Made by a program: the position numbers and the translations under genes. 9,229 nt of DNA from an uncultured Rhodoferax sp. (GTDB lineage: Bacteria; Pseudomonadota; Gammaproteobacteria; Burkholderiales; Burkholderiaceae_C), in contig CAKZJN010000127.1 in assembly GCA_936943465.1 (NCBI GenBank), positions 1 through 9,229 of the forward strand, written 5' to 3'. Below the pieces are notes generated by a model, which saw only the letters and a list, made by a program, of their open reading frames with translations, was not told where the DNA came from and searched no databases. Of this stretch, positions 1 to 6,687 are shown one piece after another. The stretch's first letter is position 1. Each line of letters starts with the position of its first letter.

Positions 1-1628
1 CTCACATCGGGTCTTCGCAGCAAATCCGCCAGGTTGTATTCATGGTCAATCGCCTTCCCCAGAACCCGCTCCGCTTCCGTCTGCGGCAGGTTGCGCGGAT
101 TCACCCAGATACTGCGCAGACGCTGTGTTTCACGTGAAACAGCATCGCGTTTCTTGTTGAAGGCGGCCCAGCGTGCGTCATCCACCAGCCCCAGTTGCCG
201 CCCTGCTTCGGTCAGGCGCGCGTCGGCATTGTCCTCGCGCAACTGCAGGCGGAACTCTGCCCGGCTGGTGAACATGCGGTACGGTTCGGTCACACCCTTG
301 GTAATCAAATCATCCACCAGCACGCCCAGGTAGGCCTGGTCGCGACCCGGCAACCAGGTGTCGCCCGTGTAGGAAATGGCACCCGCCGCGCTGACAGCAT
401 CGTTGCCGCCACCCAAGCTGCGCGCCTGCAAAGCGGCATTCAGACCCGCAAACAAACCTTGCGCCGCTGCCTCTTCATAGCCGGTCGTGCCATTGATCTG
501 ACCGGCAAAGAACAGACCGGCAATCTGCCGCGTCTCAAAGCTGCTCTTGAGCGAACGCGGGTCAAAGTAGTCGTATTCAATGGCGTAACCGGGCCGAAGA
601 ATGTGCGCGTTCTCCAGCCCCGGCATGCTGCGCACCAACGCGAGTTGAATGTCAAAAGGTAGGCTGGTGCTGATGCCGTTGGGGTAGTACTCGTGCGTCG
701 TCAGGCCTTCAGGTTCGAGAAAAATCTGGTGGCTGTCCTTGTCGGCAAAGCGGTTGATCTTGTCTTCCACACTGGGGCAATAGCGCGGCCCTACCCCTTC
801 AATCTTGCCGGTGAACATGGGGCTGCGGTCAAAGCCGCTGCGAATGATGTCGTGCGTGCGCGCGTTGGTATGGGTAATCCAGCACGGCATTTGTTGCGGG
901 TGCATGCGCGTGTTGCCCATGAAACTCACCACCGGCATATGCGGCGACATGCCTCCGGGCATACCGTCACCGGGTTGTTCCTCGCATTGGGAAAAGTCGA
1001 TGCTTCGCCCGTCGATGCGTGGCGGTGTGCCGGTCTTCAGTCGCCCTTGCGGCAGCTTGAGTTCCTTGAGCCGGGCACTTAAAGACACCGCCGGCGGATC
1101 GCCCGCACGCCCGGCTGCGTAGTTGTTCAGCCCCACATGAATCTTGCCGTCCAGGAAGGTGCCGGCCGTCAACACCACGGTGCGGCTGCGGAACTGAATG
1201 CCCACCTGTGTCACCGCGCCCACCACCCGGTCGCCCTCCACCATCAGGTCGTCCACGGCTTGCTGAAAGAGCCACAAGTTGGGCTGGTTTTCCAGCGTGC
1301 GGCGGATCGCAGCCTTGTACAACACACGGTCGGCTTGTGCGCGGGTGGCGCGCACCGCCGGGCCCTTGCTGGAATTGAGAATGCGAAACTGGATGCCGGC
1401 CTCGTCGGTGGCCAGCGCCATAGCGCCGCCCAATGCATCCACCTCTTTCACAAGATGGCCCTTGCCAATGCCGCCGATCGACGGGTTGCAACTCATCTGG
1501 CCCAGGGTTTCGATGTTGTGGGTCAGCAGCAGCGTTTTGCAGCCCATGCGGGCGGCCGCCAACGCGGCTTCGCTTCCGGCATGGCCGCCGCCAACGACTA
1601 TCACGTCGAAACTTTCAGGGTACAGCAT
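1..1628 (-). CDS. mnmG: tRNA uridine-5-carboxymethylaminomethyl modification enzyme MnmG (GidA), C-terminus cut by window edge
   Basis: MnmG works with the GTPase MnmE in the cytoplasm. It uses FAD, NADH, a methylene-folate carbon and glycine or ammonium to add the (carboxymethyl)aminomethyl group at C5 of wobble uridine 34. Reading the minus strand from the ATG at 1628 gives 542 codons without a stop; the family is usually about 630-650 residues, so roughly the last 100 residues are missing. Visible signatures: FAD dinucleotide motif GGGHAG (residues 13-18), the family block MSCNPSIGGIGKGHLVKEVD around 45-64 with the conserved Cys47, a second conserved cysteine at Cys284 in YCPSVEDK, and the second family block GQINGTTGYEEAAAQGL near residues 375-392. 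The start is clear from the FAD motif position, but no strong Shine-Dalgarno precedes it. It diverges from the Tat small-subunit gene across 157 bp. The coding sequence contains a parS site at 126-141. Identification is very secure. Confidence 0.97.
   Translation of the reverse strand, partial: MLYPESFDVIVVGGGHAGSEAALAAARMGCKTLLLTHNIETLGQMSCNPSIGGIGKGHLVKEVDALGGAMALATDEAGIQFRILNSSKGPAVRATRAQADRVLYKAAIRRTLENQPNLWLFQQAVDDLMVEGDRVVGAVTQVGIQFRSRTVVLTAGTFLDGKIHVGLNNYAAGRAGDPPAVSLSARLKELKLPQGRLKTGTPPRIDGRSIDFSQCEEQPGDGMPGGMSPHMPVVSFMGNTRMHPQQMPCWITHTNARTHDIIRSGFDRSPMFTGKIEGVGPRYCPSVEDKINRFADKDSHQIFLEPEGLTTHEYYPNGISTSLPFDIQLALVRSMPGLENAHILRPGYAIEYDYFDPRSLKSSFETRQIAGLFFAGQINGTTGYEEAAAQGLFAGLNAALQARSLGGGNDAVSAAGAISYTGDTWLPGRDQAYLGVLVDDLITKGVTEPYRMFTSRAEFRLQLREDNADARLTEAGRQLGLVDDARWAAFNKKRDAVSRETQRLRSIWVNPRNLPQTEAERVLGKAIDHEYNLADLLRRPDV
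126..141. promoter_or_regulatory. parS: parS centromere-like ParB-binding site inside mnmG
   Basis: The sequence TGTTTCACGTGAAACA is a perfect 16-bp palindrome identical to the widely conserved bacterial chromosomal parS consensus. ParB dimers bind this site, load as CTP-dependent sliding clamps and spread. With ParA (and SMC loading) this drives origin segregation. Here it lies within the mnmG reading frame, covering the last base of codon 496 and codons 497-501 (Val-Ser-Arg-Glu-Thr), so it must satisfy both protein coding and ParB binding. I saw no second copy in the window. parS sites cluster near oriC, and mnmG is usually close to rsmG-parA-parB, so context and sequence agree. Confidence 0.93.
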
Positions 1629-1684
1629 GGGCTTGTCCAATGGGTGGCGCGGAACGCTTTGCGCCTCAGGTGGGAGAGGCGCCG

Positions 1685-1690
1685 ATTCTA
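1685..1690 (-). promoter_or_regulatory. Possible -10 element for mnmG
   Basis: On the minus strand these bases read TAGAAT, five of six matches to the sigma-70 -10 consensus, about 57 bases upstream of the mnmG ATG. No convincing -35 hexamer is found at 16-18 bases spacing (the candidate is CTGCCT-like), so this is a weak call. The rest of the 1629-1785 intergenic gap, which must also hold the promoter of the divergent gene at 1786, shows no other clear element. Confidence 0.25.
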
Positions 1691-1785
1691 CCGGTTGCCA
1701 CAAAATTAGGCAGCGGCCATGAAAACCCCGAGGCGGTCTAGACACTGCCCTCTAGGGAACCCCCACCCCGGCGTGCAATAGTCAC

Positions 1786-2295
1786 ATGATGCAAAGAAGA
1801 ACCCTACTCAAGCTCGGCTGGGGCTCGGCGGTCGTGTTCGCGCTGGGCGGTGGTGCCGCTGCGCTGCTGCAGCCCGGCCTGGAACATGGCGCCTTGAGCC
1901 CCCGCTCCCGGCTGGTCATGGCCCGCATCGCAACGGCCCTGATCGCAGACGCCTGGCCGCAAGGCGCGGCCCCCGATGCCCAGACCATGGATGGGTTGCT
2001 GGACCGCATCAACGAAAAAATCTCCGGAACCCAGGACGCGGTGCAAGCCGAACTGTCCCAGTTGCTGACCCTACTGGACACGGCCGCCGGCCGCCGGGGG
2101 TTGGTGGGAATCAGCAGCACCTGGGAAGCGGTCGGCACGTCCGAGCTGGCCGACGCACTGCAAGCCATGCGAACCTCCGGTGTGTCCTTGCGCCAGCAGG
2201 CCTACCTTGGGCTGCACGATCTGATTTATGCCGCCCACTTCAGCGCCCGCACGGCCTGGCCGGTGCTGGGCTATCCGGGCCCGGTCGCAATCTGA
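1786..2295 (+). CDS. Tat-signal small subunit of GMC dehydrogenase (gluconate 2-dehydrogenase subunit 3-like)
   Basis: This 169-residue protein starts with a twin-arginine signal: Arg4-Arg5-Thr-Leu-Leu-Lys, then a hydrophobic, Ala/Gly-rich stretch to about residue 28. The C-terminal part (about 138-167, with LGLHDLIYAAHF and then WPVLGYPGP) resembles the conserved end of gluconate 2-dehydrogenase subunit 3 and of the gamma subunit of FAD-dependent dehydrogenases, which carry no cofactor but escort the catalytic subunit. It is followed after 42 bp by a GMC flavoprotein without a signal peptide. The inferred role is to bind that protein in the cytoplasm and carry it through the Tat pore. Two successive ATG codons (1786, 1789) are possible starts; neither has a clear Shine-Dalgarno, and both keep the RR motif. 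Family assignment is by remembered motif likeness and is reasonably firm. The substrate is unknown. Confidence 0.82.
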   Translation: MMQRRTLLKLGWGSAVVFALGGGAAALLQPGLEHGALSPRSRLVMARIATALIADAWPQGAAPDAQTMDGLLDRINEKISGTQDAVQAELSQLLTLLDTAAGRRGLVGISSTWEAVGTSELADALQAMRTSGVSLRQQAYLGLHDLIYAAHFSARTAWPVLGYPGPVAI

Positions 2296-2337
2296 GTTGC
2301 CCCGTACCGCCCCACCCTCACTGAGCCCCAACACACC

Positions 2338-3957
2338 ATGAGTTCCTTGAAAGACCCCATCCGCGAAGGCCTTGCCCGTGGCTGGAAAGTACTGGGCGGC
2401 CGCCACGGCACGCTGCCCCGCCGCATGCAATGCGATGTGGCCATCATCGGCTCGGGCGCTGGTGCCGGCATTACCGCCGAGTTGCTTACCCGCGCGGGCC
2501 TCAGCGTAATCATGATTGAAGAAGGCCCACTCAAGAGCAGCGCCGATTTCAACCAGCTCGAGACCGAGGCCTACCGCGATCTGTACCAGGAGGGTGCCGC
2601 CCGCAAGACCAAGGACAAGGCCATCGGCATCATGCAGGGGCGCTCGGTCGGCGGCTCCACCACCGTCAACTGGACCAGTTCGTTCCGCACGCCCGAAGAC
2701 ACGCTGAAGTTCTGGCAGTCGCATTACGGGCTGACCGACTACAGCACCGAAGCCCTGGCGCCCTATTTCGCGCAGGCTGAAAAGCGCCTGAATATCGCCC
2801 CCTGGGCCGTGGCACCCAACGAGAATAACGCCGTGCTGGCCCGCGGTGCCGCCAAGCTGGGCATTGCCACCGAGACCATCGCGCGCAACGTCAAGGGCTG
2901 CTTCAACCTGGGCTCCTGCGGCATGGGTTGCCCCACCAACGCCAAACAGGGCATGCTGCTCACCACCATTCCCGGCGCACTGGATGCCGGCGCAACGCTG
3001 CTGGTCGAAACCCGCGCGCACCGGCTCGACATCGGCAACGGACACGTCAACCATGTCGAATGCATAGCCGTCAAACCCAATGCAGCCCCCGTCAATCCAG
3101 GCGGTCATGCTACAACTATCGTAGCGCGCCACTTTGTCGTGGCAGGCGGTGGCATCAATTCGCCGGCGCTGCTCTTGCGCTCGCGCGCACCCGACCCCTA
3201 CCACCGCCTGGGCCGTCGCACCTTTTTGCACCCGGCCACCGTCACCACCGCAGTCATGCCTGCACCGGTCGCCGGTTGGGCCGGTGCACCGCAGTCGGTC
3301 TGCACCGATCACTTTCTAAACACCCAGGCGATTGACGCCGCCATCGGCTTCAAGGTCGAGACAGCACCCATGCATCCGGTGTTTTTTGGCGCGCAGTTGC
3401 CCGGTTTCGGCGCGGAACAAAACCGGTTGTTCCAACAGTTTCCCAACGCCAATGTGCTGGTGGCCATCCTGCGTGATGGCTTTCACGAACAAAGCCCCGG
3501 CGGTGCAGTGGAACTCAATGGCGACGGATTGCCGGTGCTGGACTACCCGCTGAATGACTACGTGCTCGAAGGTGCGCGGCGCGCCCTGCTGGCCATGGCC
3601 GAAATCCAGTTTGCGGCGGGTGCCAGAACGGTGTACCCGGCACACGAAATGGGCGCGCATTACGCCAGTTGGGCCGAAGCCCAAAAGGCCATTGAAGCCC
3701 TGCCCATGAAGCCACTGCTGACCAAAATCGGCAGCGCCCATGTGATGGGCGGTTGCGGACTTGCAGCAAAGGAAAGCCAGGGCGTTACCCGTCCGGACGG
3801 TGTGCACTGGCAGGTCGATAACCTGTCGATCCATGACGGCTCGCTATTCCCCACCAGTGTGGGCGCTAACCCGCAACTATCGATTTACGGCGTGGTGAAC
3901 CGGCTGGCGCAAGGGCTGGCCCAGCGGCTCACAGGGCAAAACGTGGTGCTGGCCTGA
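2338..3957 (+). CDS. GMC-family FAD-dependent oxidoreductase, catalytic subunit
   Basis: A 539-residue flavoprotein of the glucose-methanol-choline family. It shows the N-terminal FAD motif IIGSGAGAG (about 36-44), the GMC block GRSVGGSTTVNWTSSFR (101-117), a mid-protein VVAGGGINSPALLL segment (267-280) typical of the FAD fold, and the C-terminal catalytic region with His468 (SAHVMGGCG) and Asn511-Pro512 (VGANPQLSIYG), the usual GMC His-Asn pair. Cys188, Cys194 and Cys198 form a C-x5-C-x3-C cluster. Related FAD dehydrogenases carry cysteines here, and in Burkholderia-type FAD glucose dehydrogenase similar cysteines hold a 3Fe-4S cluster. Whether these do is inference. There is no signal peptide; export would depend on the upstream Tat subunit. 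The likely substrate is an alcohol, sugar or sterol-type alcohol but cannot be read from sequence. The stop codon directly abuts that of the convergent cytochrome b561 gene. Confidence 0.9.
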   Translation: MSSLKDPIREGLARGWKVLGGRHGTLPRRMQCDVAIIGSGAGAGITAELLTRAGLSVIMIEEGPLKSSADFNQLETEAYRDLYQEGAARKTKDKAIGIMQGRSVGGSTTVNWTSSFRTPEDTLKFWQSHYGLTDYSTEALAPYFAQAEKRLNIAPWAVAPNENNAVLARGAAKLGIATETIARNVKGCFNLGSCGMGCPTNAKQGMLLTTIPGALDAGATLLVETRAHRLDIGNGHVNHVECIAVKPNAAPVNPGGHATTIVARHFVVAGGGINSPALLLRSRAPDPYHRLGRRTFLHPATVTTAVMPAPVAGWAGAPQSVCTDHFLNTQAIDAAIGFKVETAPMHPVFFGAQLPGFGAEQNRLFQQFPNANVLVAILRDGFHEQSPGGAVELNGDGLPVLDYPLNDYVLEGARRALLAMAEIQFAAGARTVYPAHEMGAHYASWAEAQKAIEALPMKPLLTKIGSAHVMGGCGLAAKESQGVTRPDGVHWQVDNLSIHDGSLFPTSVGANPQLSIYGVVNRLAQGLAQRLTGQNVVLA

Positions 3958-4506
3958 TTAGGCGCGCTTCATGCGCAGCAGGGTGTTGTCCTTCACCACA
4001 TAGTGGTGGTACAGCGCGGCCACGGCGTGTCCGCCAATCAGGAAGTAACCCAAGGTGCCCACCGCCTCGTGCACTTCCTTGATGTTGCGACCCAGCTCCC
4101 GGTTCTCCGACAACAACGCCGGCAGGTTCAGGCCGAAGAATGGAATCGGCTTGCCATAGGCGCTCAAGACTGCCCAACCGGCCAACGGTGCACCAATCAT
4201 CAGCGCATACAGGGCCAGATGCCCCAGCTTGGCGGCCTTTTCCATCAGGGCCGAGGGTGCTGGCACGATGGGCGGCGTGGTGCCCAGCAGGCGAAACACG
4301 ATGCGCACCCAGACCAGCGCAAACACCAGCAGGCCCATTGAGAAGTGCATGTTCTTGAACAGTTGGTGTTTCGGGTCTTCCTTTGGGAAAGCATCGATCA
4401 GGTTCACCGACACATAAATGCCGATGAACACCAGCAGCATGAACCAATGCATGGCAATGCTGGGCAGGCTGTAACGGGAGGAAGTGGTGGAAGTTGTTGT
4501 TGTCAT
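3958..4506 (-). CDS. Cytochrome b561 (CybB-type, diheme membrane protein)
   Basis: A 182-residue, mostly hydrophobic protein with four predicted membrane helices (about 15-35, 53-73, 95-116 and 147-168). Four histidines sit where the diheme b561 family places heme ligands: His20 (AMHWF), His54 (NMHFSMG), His146 (EVHEAVG) and His160 (IGGHAV). The 14-residue spacing of the last pair matches E. coli CybB. CybB proteins pass electrons in the inner membrane, in E. coli as a superoxide:ubiquinone oxidoreductase, and some paralogues serve periplasmic dehydrogenases. The N-terminus is Thr/Ser-rich (MTTTTSTTSS). An AAAGGA Shine-Dalgarno (minus strand of 4516-4521) supports the start at 4506. It is convergent with the GMC dehydrogenase and divergent from the glutathione S-transferase gene. 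Acting as electron acceptor for the neighbour is possible but unproven. Confidence 0.93.
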   Translation of the reverse strand: MTTTTSTTSSRYSLPSIAMHWFMLLVFIGIYVSVNLIDAFPKEDPKHQLFKNMHFSMGLLVFALVWVRIVFRLLGTTPPIVPAPSALMEKAAKLGHLALYALMIGAPLAGWAVLSAYGKPIPFFGLNLPALLSENRELGRNIKEVHEAVGTLGYFLIGGHAVAALYHHYVVKDNTLLRMKRA

Positions 4507-4581
4507 TATGGTTTTTCCTTTGTGGTGATAACGGTCTGACTCTAAACCACGGGGATTGCGGGACCGTTAAGGCCAACGGAA

Positions 4582-4595
4582 CGCTTTGTAAAGCG
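4582..4595. other. Short inverted repeat in the b561/GST divergent intergenic region
   Basis: CGCTTT-GT-AAAGCG is a perfect 6-bp-arm dyad about 76 bp upstream of the cytochrome b561 start and 95 bp upstream of the GST start. It could be an operator for either divergent gene. An inverted repeat this short has a fair probability of arising by chance in a 184-bp gap, so no function is assigned. I see no convincing -35/-10 pair in the gap. Confidence 0.25.
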
Positions 4596-4641
4596 GACGC
4601 CTCCAAGCAGCCTCAGCCGAATGGCGCTAGCATCACGGCCG

Positions 4642-4664
4642 CACCGCCTTTGTGCGGTGACACC
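4642..4664 (+). other. Leader stem-loop upstream of GST
   Basis: CACCGC-(6-nt loop)-GCGGTG (4642-4659) can form a perfect 6-bp hairpin ending 31 bases before the GST start. The 3' arm overlaps a second possible small hairpin, GGTG-A-CACC (4656-4664), so the two are mutually exclusive. No U-run follows, so this is not an intrinsic terminator. It may be a weak leader structure or chance. Confidence 0.25.
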
Positions 4665-4690
4665 GGATGAACCCACCCCTAGGAACAAAT

Positions 4691-5299
4691 ATGAAGCTGT
4701 ACTACTCTGCCGGCGCCTGCTCGCTCTCCCCCCACATCGTTTTGCACGAATCCGGTCTGGCTTTCGAGGCTATTTCCGCCCCCACCAAAACCCACAAGCT
4801 GGCTGACGGCACCGATTACTACACCATCAACCCGCTGGGCTATGTGCCGTACCTGGTGCTGGACGACGGCCGCGCCCTGCACGAAGGCCCCGCCATCGTG
4901 CAATACATCGCCGATCAAGTTCCCGCCAAGAACCTGGCCCCCGCCAACGGCACTTACGAGCGCTACAAGCTGCAGGAATGGCTGACCTTTATCGGCACCG
5001 AGTTGCATAAAGGTTTCTCGCCCCTGTTCACCCCAACCACCCCGGCCGACGCCAAACCCGCCTTCATTGACCGTTTGCAGTCGCGCCTGAAATGGGTGGA
5101 CGGCGAACTCGCCGGCAAGGACTACCTGATGGGCGAGCAGTTCACCGTAGCCGATGCCTACTTGTTCGTGGTCACCAACTGGTGCGGCTTTGTAGGCGTG
5201 GACATTTCCGGCCTGGCCAACATCCAGGCCTACCGCGCCCGCGTCGGTGCACGCCCCGGCGTGGTCGCTGCCATGAAGGCGGAAGGCTTGATCAAGTAA
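4691..5299 (+). CDS. Glutathione S-transferase, beta class
   Basis: A 202-residue cytosolic GST that conjugates or reduces electrophiles with glutathione. The N-terminal thioredoxin-like domain (about 1-78) starts MKLYYSAGACSLSPH with the beta-class catalytic Cys10. It carries the cis-proline glutathione-binding segment NPLGYVPYL (47-55) and the HEGPAIVQYIAD segment (64-75). The helical C-terminal domain contains His106 (TELHKGF), the second beta-class active-site residue, and the folding motif FTVADAYLF. Length matches the family (about 200-205). I chose the ATG at 4691 rather than the in-frame ATG at 4667 because AGGA at 4681-4684 lies six bases upstream and because the family begins with MKLYY. 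It stands alone, divergent from cytochrome b561 and convergent with the MFS gene. The physiological substrate is unknown; general detoxification or oxidative-stress defence is likely. Confidence 0.95.
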   Translation: MKLYYSAGACSLSPHIVLHESGLAFEAISAPTKTHKLADGTDYYTINPLGYVPYLVLDDGRALHEGPAIVQYIADQVPAKNLAPANGTYERYKLQEWLTFIGTELHKGFSPLFTPTTPADAKPAFIDRLQSRLKWVDGELAGKDYLMGEQFTVADAYLFVVTNWCGFVGVDISGLANIQAYRARVGARPGVVAAMKAEGLIK

Positions 5300-5320
5300 G
5301 GCTGTTTTGCGATTGGAGAG

Positions 5321-5412
5321 GTGGTTGGGAGGCCAAGCGCTCTGCTCCGTGTCCCCCGCCCACTGCGTGGGCTCCTCCTTTACCTGCGCAGACCGCTTGG
5401 CCTCCCAACCAC
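5321..5412. repeat. 92-bp inverted-repeat element between convergent genes
   Basis: The arm GTGGTTGGGAGGCCAAGCG (5321-5339) is the exact reverse complement of 5394-5412, a 19-bp perfect match. After one C/C mismatch the pairing resumes for five bases (5341-5345 with 5388-5392), so 24 of 25 positions pair. The 42-base loop contains its own perfect hairpin, GCCCAC-TGC-GTGGGC (5358-5372). No T-run follows either arm, so it is not a standard intrinsic terminator, although a stem this long could still block transcription from both convergent genes. It nearly fills the 122-bp gap between the GST and MFS stop codons. A REP/MITE-like dispersed element is the other reading. The structure is certain; the function is not. 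Confidence 0.85.
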
Positions 5413-5421
5413 TGGGTGCGC

Positions 5422-6630
5422 CTAGTTATGAACCAGCCGGCGCTGGCGCAATGCCAGTGCCGCGCCTAGCCATAGCGCGCAGGCGGAGTACACCAGACCG
5501 CGCTCCAGGCCGCCTTCGCCATCGGCAATCCAGCCCACGGCGGTGGGGCCCACGATCTGCCCCGCCGCAAACACCGTGGTGAAGGCGCTGATACCGGCGG
5601 CCCAGGCAGCTTGCGGCAGGTTGTGCCGTACCAGCGCGGTGGTGGACGCCACCACACTCAAAAACACCCCGCCAAACAACAAGCCCGACAACAGCACCCA
5701 GCCCCAGGCGTGGGTCAGTGCCGGCAGTAACGTGGCCAGGCCCAACAGGCCATTGAGCAGCGCCAGTGGACGTCCGTCGTGGTAGCGATCGAGCAGGCCG
5801 GCCCAGATGCGTGACGACGCCATCACCGCCACACCCAGCAGCGCATAAAACACCGTGATCTCGGCACCGCTGTGCCCCTGGCTGCGCAACAGCGCCACCA
5901 CAAAGGTCATGTAGCCGATATAGCCCACGCCAAACAGGGTGTAGCCCGCCAGCCCGAAGGCAAACTGCCGCCAGCGAAACACCACGGCGGCCGCCCCTGC
6001 CGAAGCTGCCGGCGCAGCCCATGCCGCCATGACGCGCGCCGGCCAAAGCAGCACCAGGCTAAAGGCTAAGCACACCGCCCCCAGCGCCCACCAAGCCCAA
6101 TGCCAGCCATGCGGTTCCTGCATCGCCCACTCCAGCGCCACGGGCACCAGCACAGCCGACAGCACAATCCCCAGCCCGGTACCGCCGTAATAAATGCCCA
6201 ACAACAGCCCGCTGCGCTGCGGTGCCCGCGCACCCAGTCGCGCTGCCAGCAGGCCGCCCGCCACAAACACCAGCGCACTGGCCAGGCCGGCCAAAAGGCG
6301 TTGCAGCAGGAGCGCGTCGGTCTGCGTGACAAACCCGCTGGCCACCATAAAGACCGTAGCAAACAAGGCACCCACAACCAGCACCGCCGACGCCCCCCAG
6401 CGCCGCATCAACCACGGCGCGGCCAAGGCACCCAAAAAGTAACCTAGCGCATTGGCCGTATTCATTCCCCCCGCCAGCGCATACGACCAGCCCAGGTCCG
6501 CGCGCATGGGCGGCAGCAGCAAGCCGTAGGCAAAACGCGTGATGCCCAGCGATACCGCAGCACCAAAGGCAAGCGCCAGTGCCAGAGTGATCAGCGAGCG
6601 GAGAGGGGTGGTTTCGGGCATGGAATGCAT
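5422..6630 (-). CDS. YbfB/YjiJ-family MFS transporter
   Basis: A 402-residue, very hydrophobic inner-membrane protein with about twelve predicted helices. The N-terminal segment GITRFAYGLLLPPMRADLGW (29-48), followed by GGMNTANALGYFLGAL (54-69), is characteristic of the YbfB/YjiJ group of the major facilitator superfamily. Length fits the family (about 380-410). The substrate is not known for this group. The first ATG (6630) is followed by a second in-frame ATG at codon 4 (6621); neither has a strong Shine-Dalgarno, so the exact start is uncertain by three residues. It lies 57 bp downstream of the copA stop on the same strand and could be co-transcribed, but nothing in the protein indicates metal transport. 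Confidence 0.88.
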   Translation of the reverse strand: MHSMPETTPLRSLITLALALAFGAAVSLGITRFAYGLLLPPMRADLGWSYALAGGMNTANALGYFLGALAAPWLMRRWGASAVLVVGALFATVFMVASGFVTQTDALLLQRLLAGLASALVFVAGGLLAARLGARAPQRSGLLLGIYYGGTGLGIVLSAVLVPVALEWAMQEPHGWHWAWWALGAVCLAFSLVLLWPARVMAAWAAPAASAGAAAVVFRWRQFAFGLAGYTLFGVGYIGYMTFVVALLRSQGHSGAEITVFYALLGVAVMASSRIWAGLLDRYHDGRPLALLNGLLGLATLLPALTHAWGWVLLSGLLFGGVFLSVVASTTALVRHNLPQAAWAAGISAFTTVFAAGQIVGPTAVGWIADGEGGLERGLVYSACALWLGAALALRQRRLVHN

Positions 6631-6687
6631 TGGTTTGCCCGCATTGTGGCGCTACCTGCTGCAAACAGGCGACGCGCATATGACAGC

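Noticed and set aside
1733..1760. CTAG-rich segment (two CTAG tetramers and CCCT-CT-AGGG) before the Tat subunit gene
   Set aside because: Arms of four bases are not significant, and I could not place a credible promoter or operator on it.
3110..3126. GCTAC...GTAGC mini inverted repeat inside the GMC gene, reminiscent of short palindromes scattered in Comamonadaceae genomes
   Set aside because: Arms are only five bases, the frame is intact (HATTIVARHF), and nothing shows an insertion, so chance or codon content explains it.
2071..3312. A 413-codon minus-strand open frame opposite the GMC genes
   Set aside because: It overlaps two convincing plus-strand genes, spans their intergenic gap, and shows only low-complexity Gly/Ala/His-rich sequence with no recognisable motif.
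4521..4530. TTATCACCA on the minus strand as a DnaA box, given the origin-proximal context
   Set aside because: Only seven of nine positions match TTATCCACA, it is a single copy, and there is no AT-rich unwinding region.
4667..4690. Upstream GST start adding MNPPLGTN
   Set aside because: The family begins at MKLYY, and the AGGA ribosome site lies between the two ATGs, which favours 4691.
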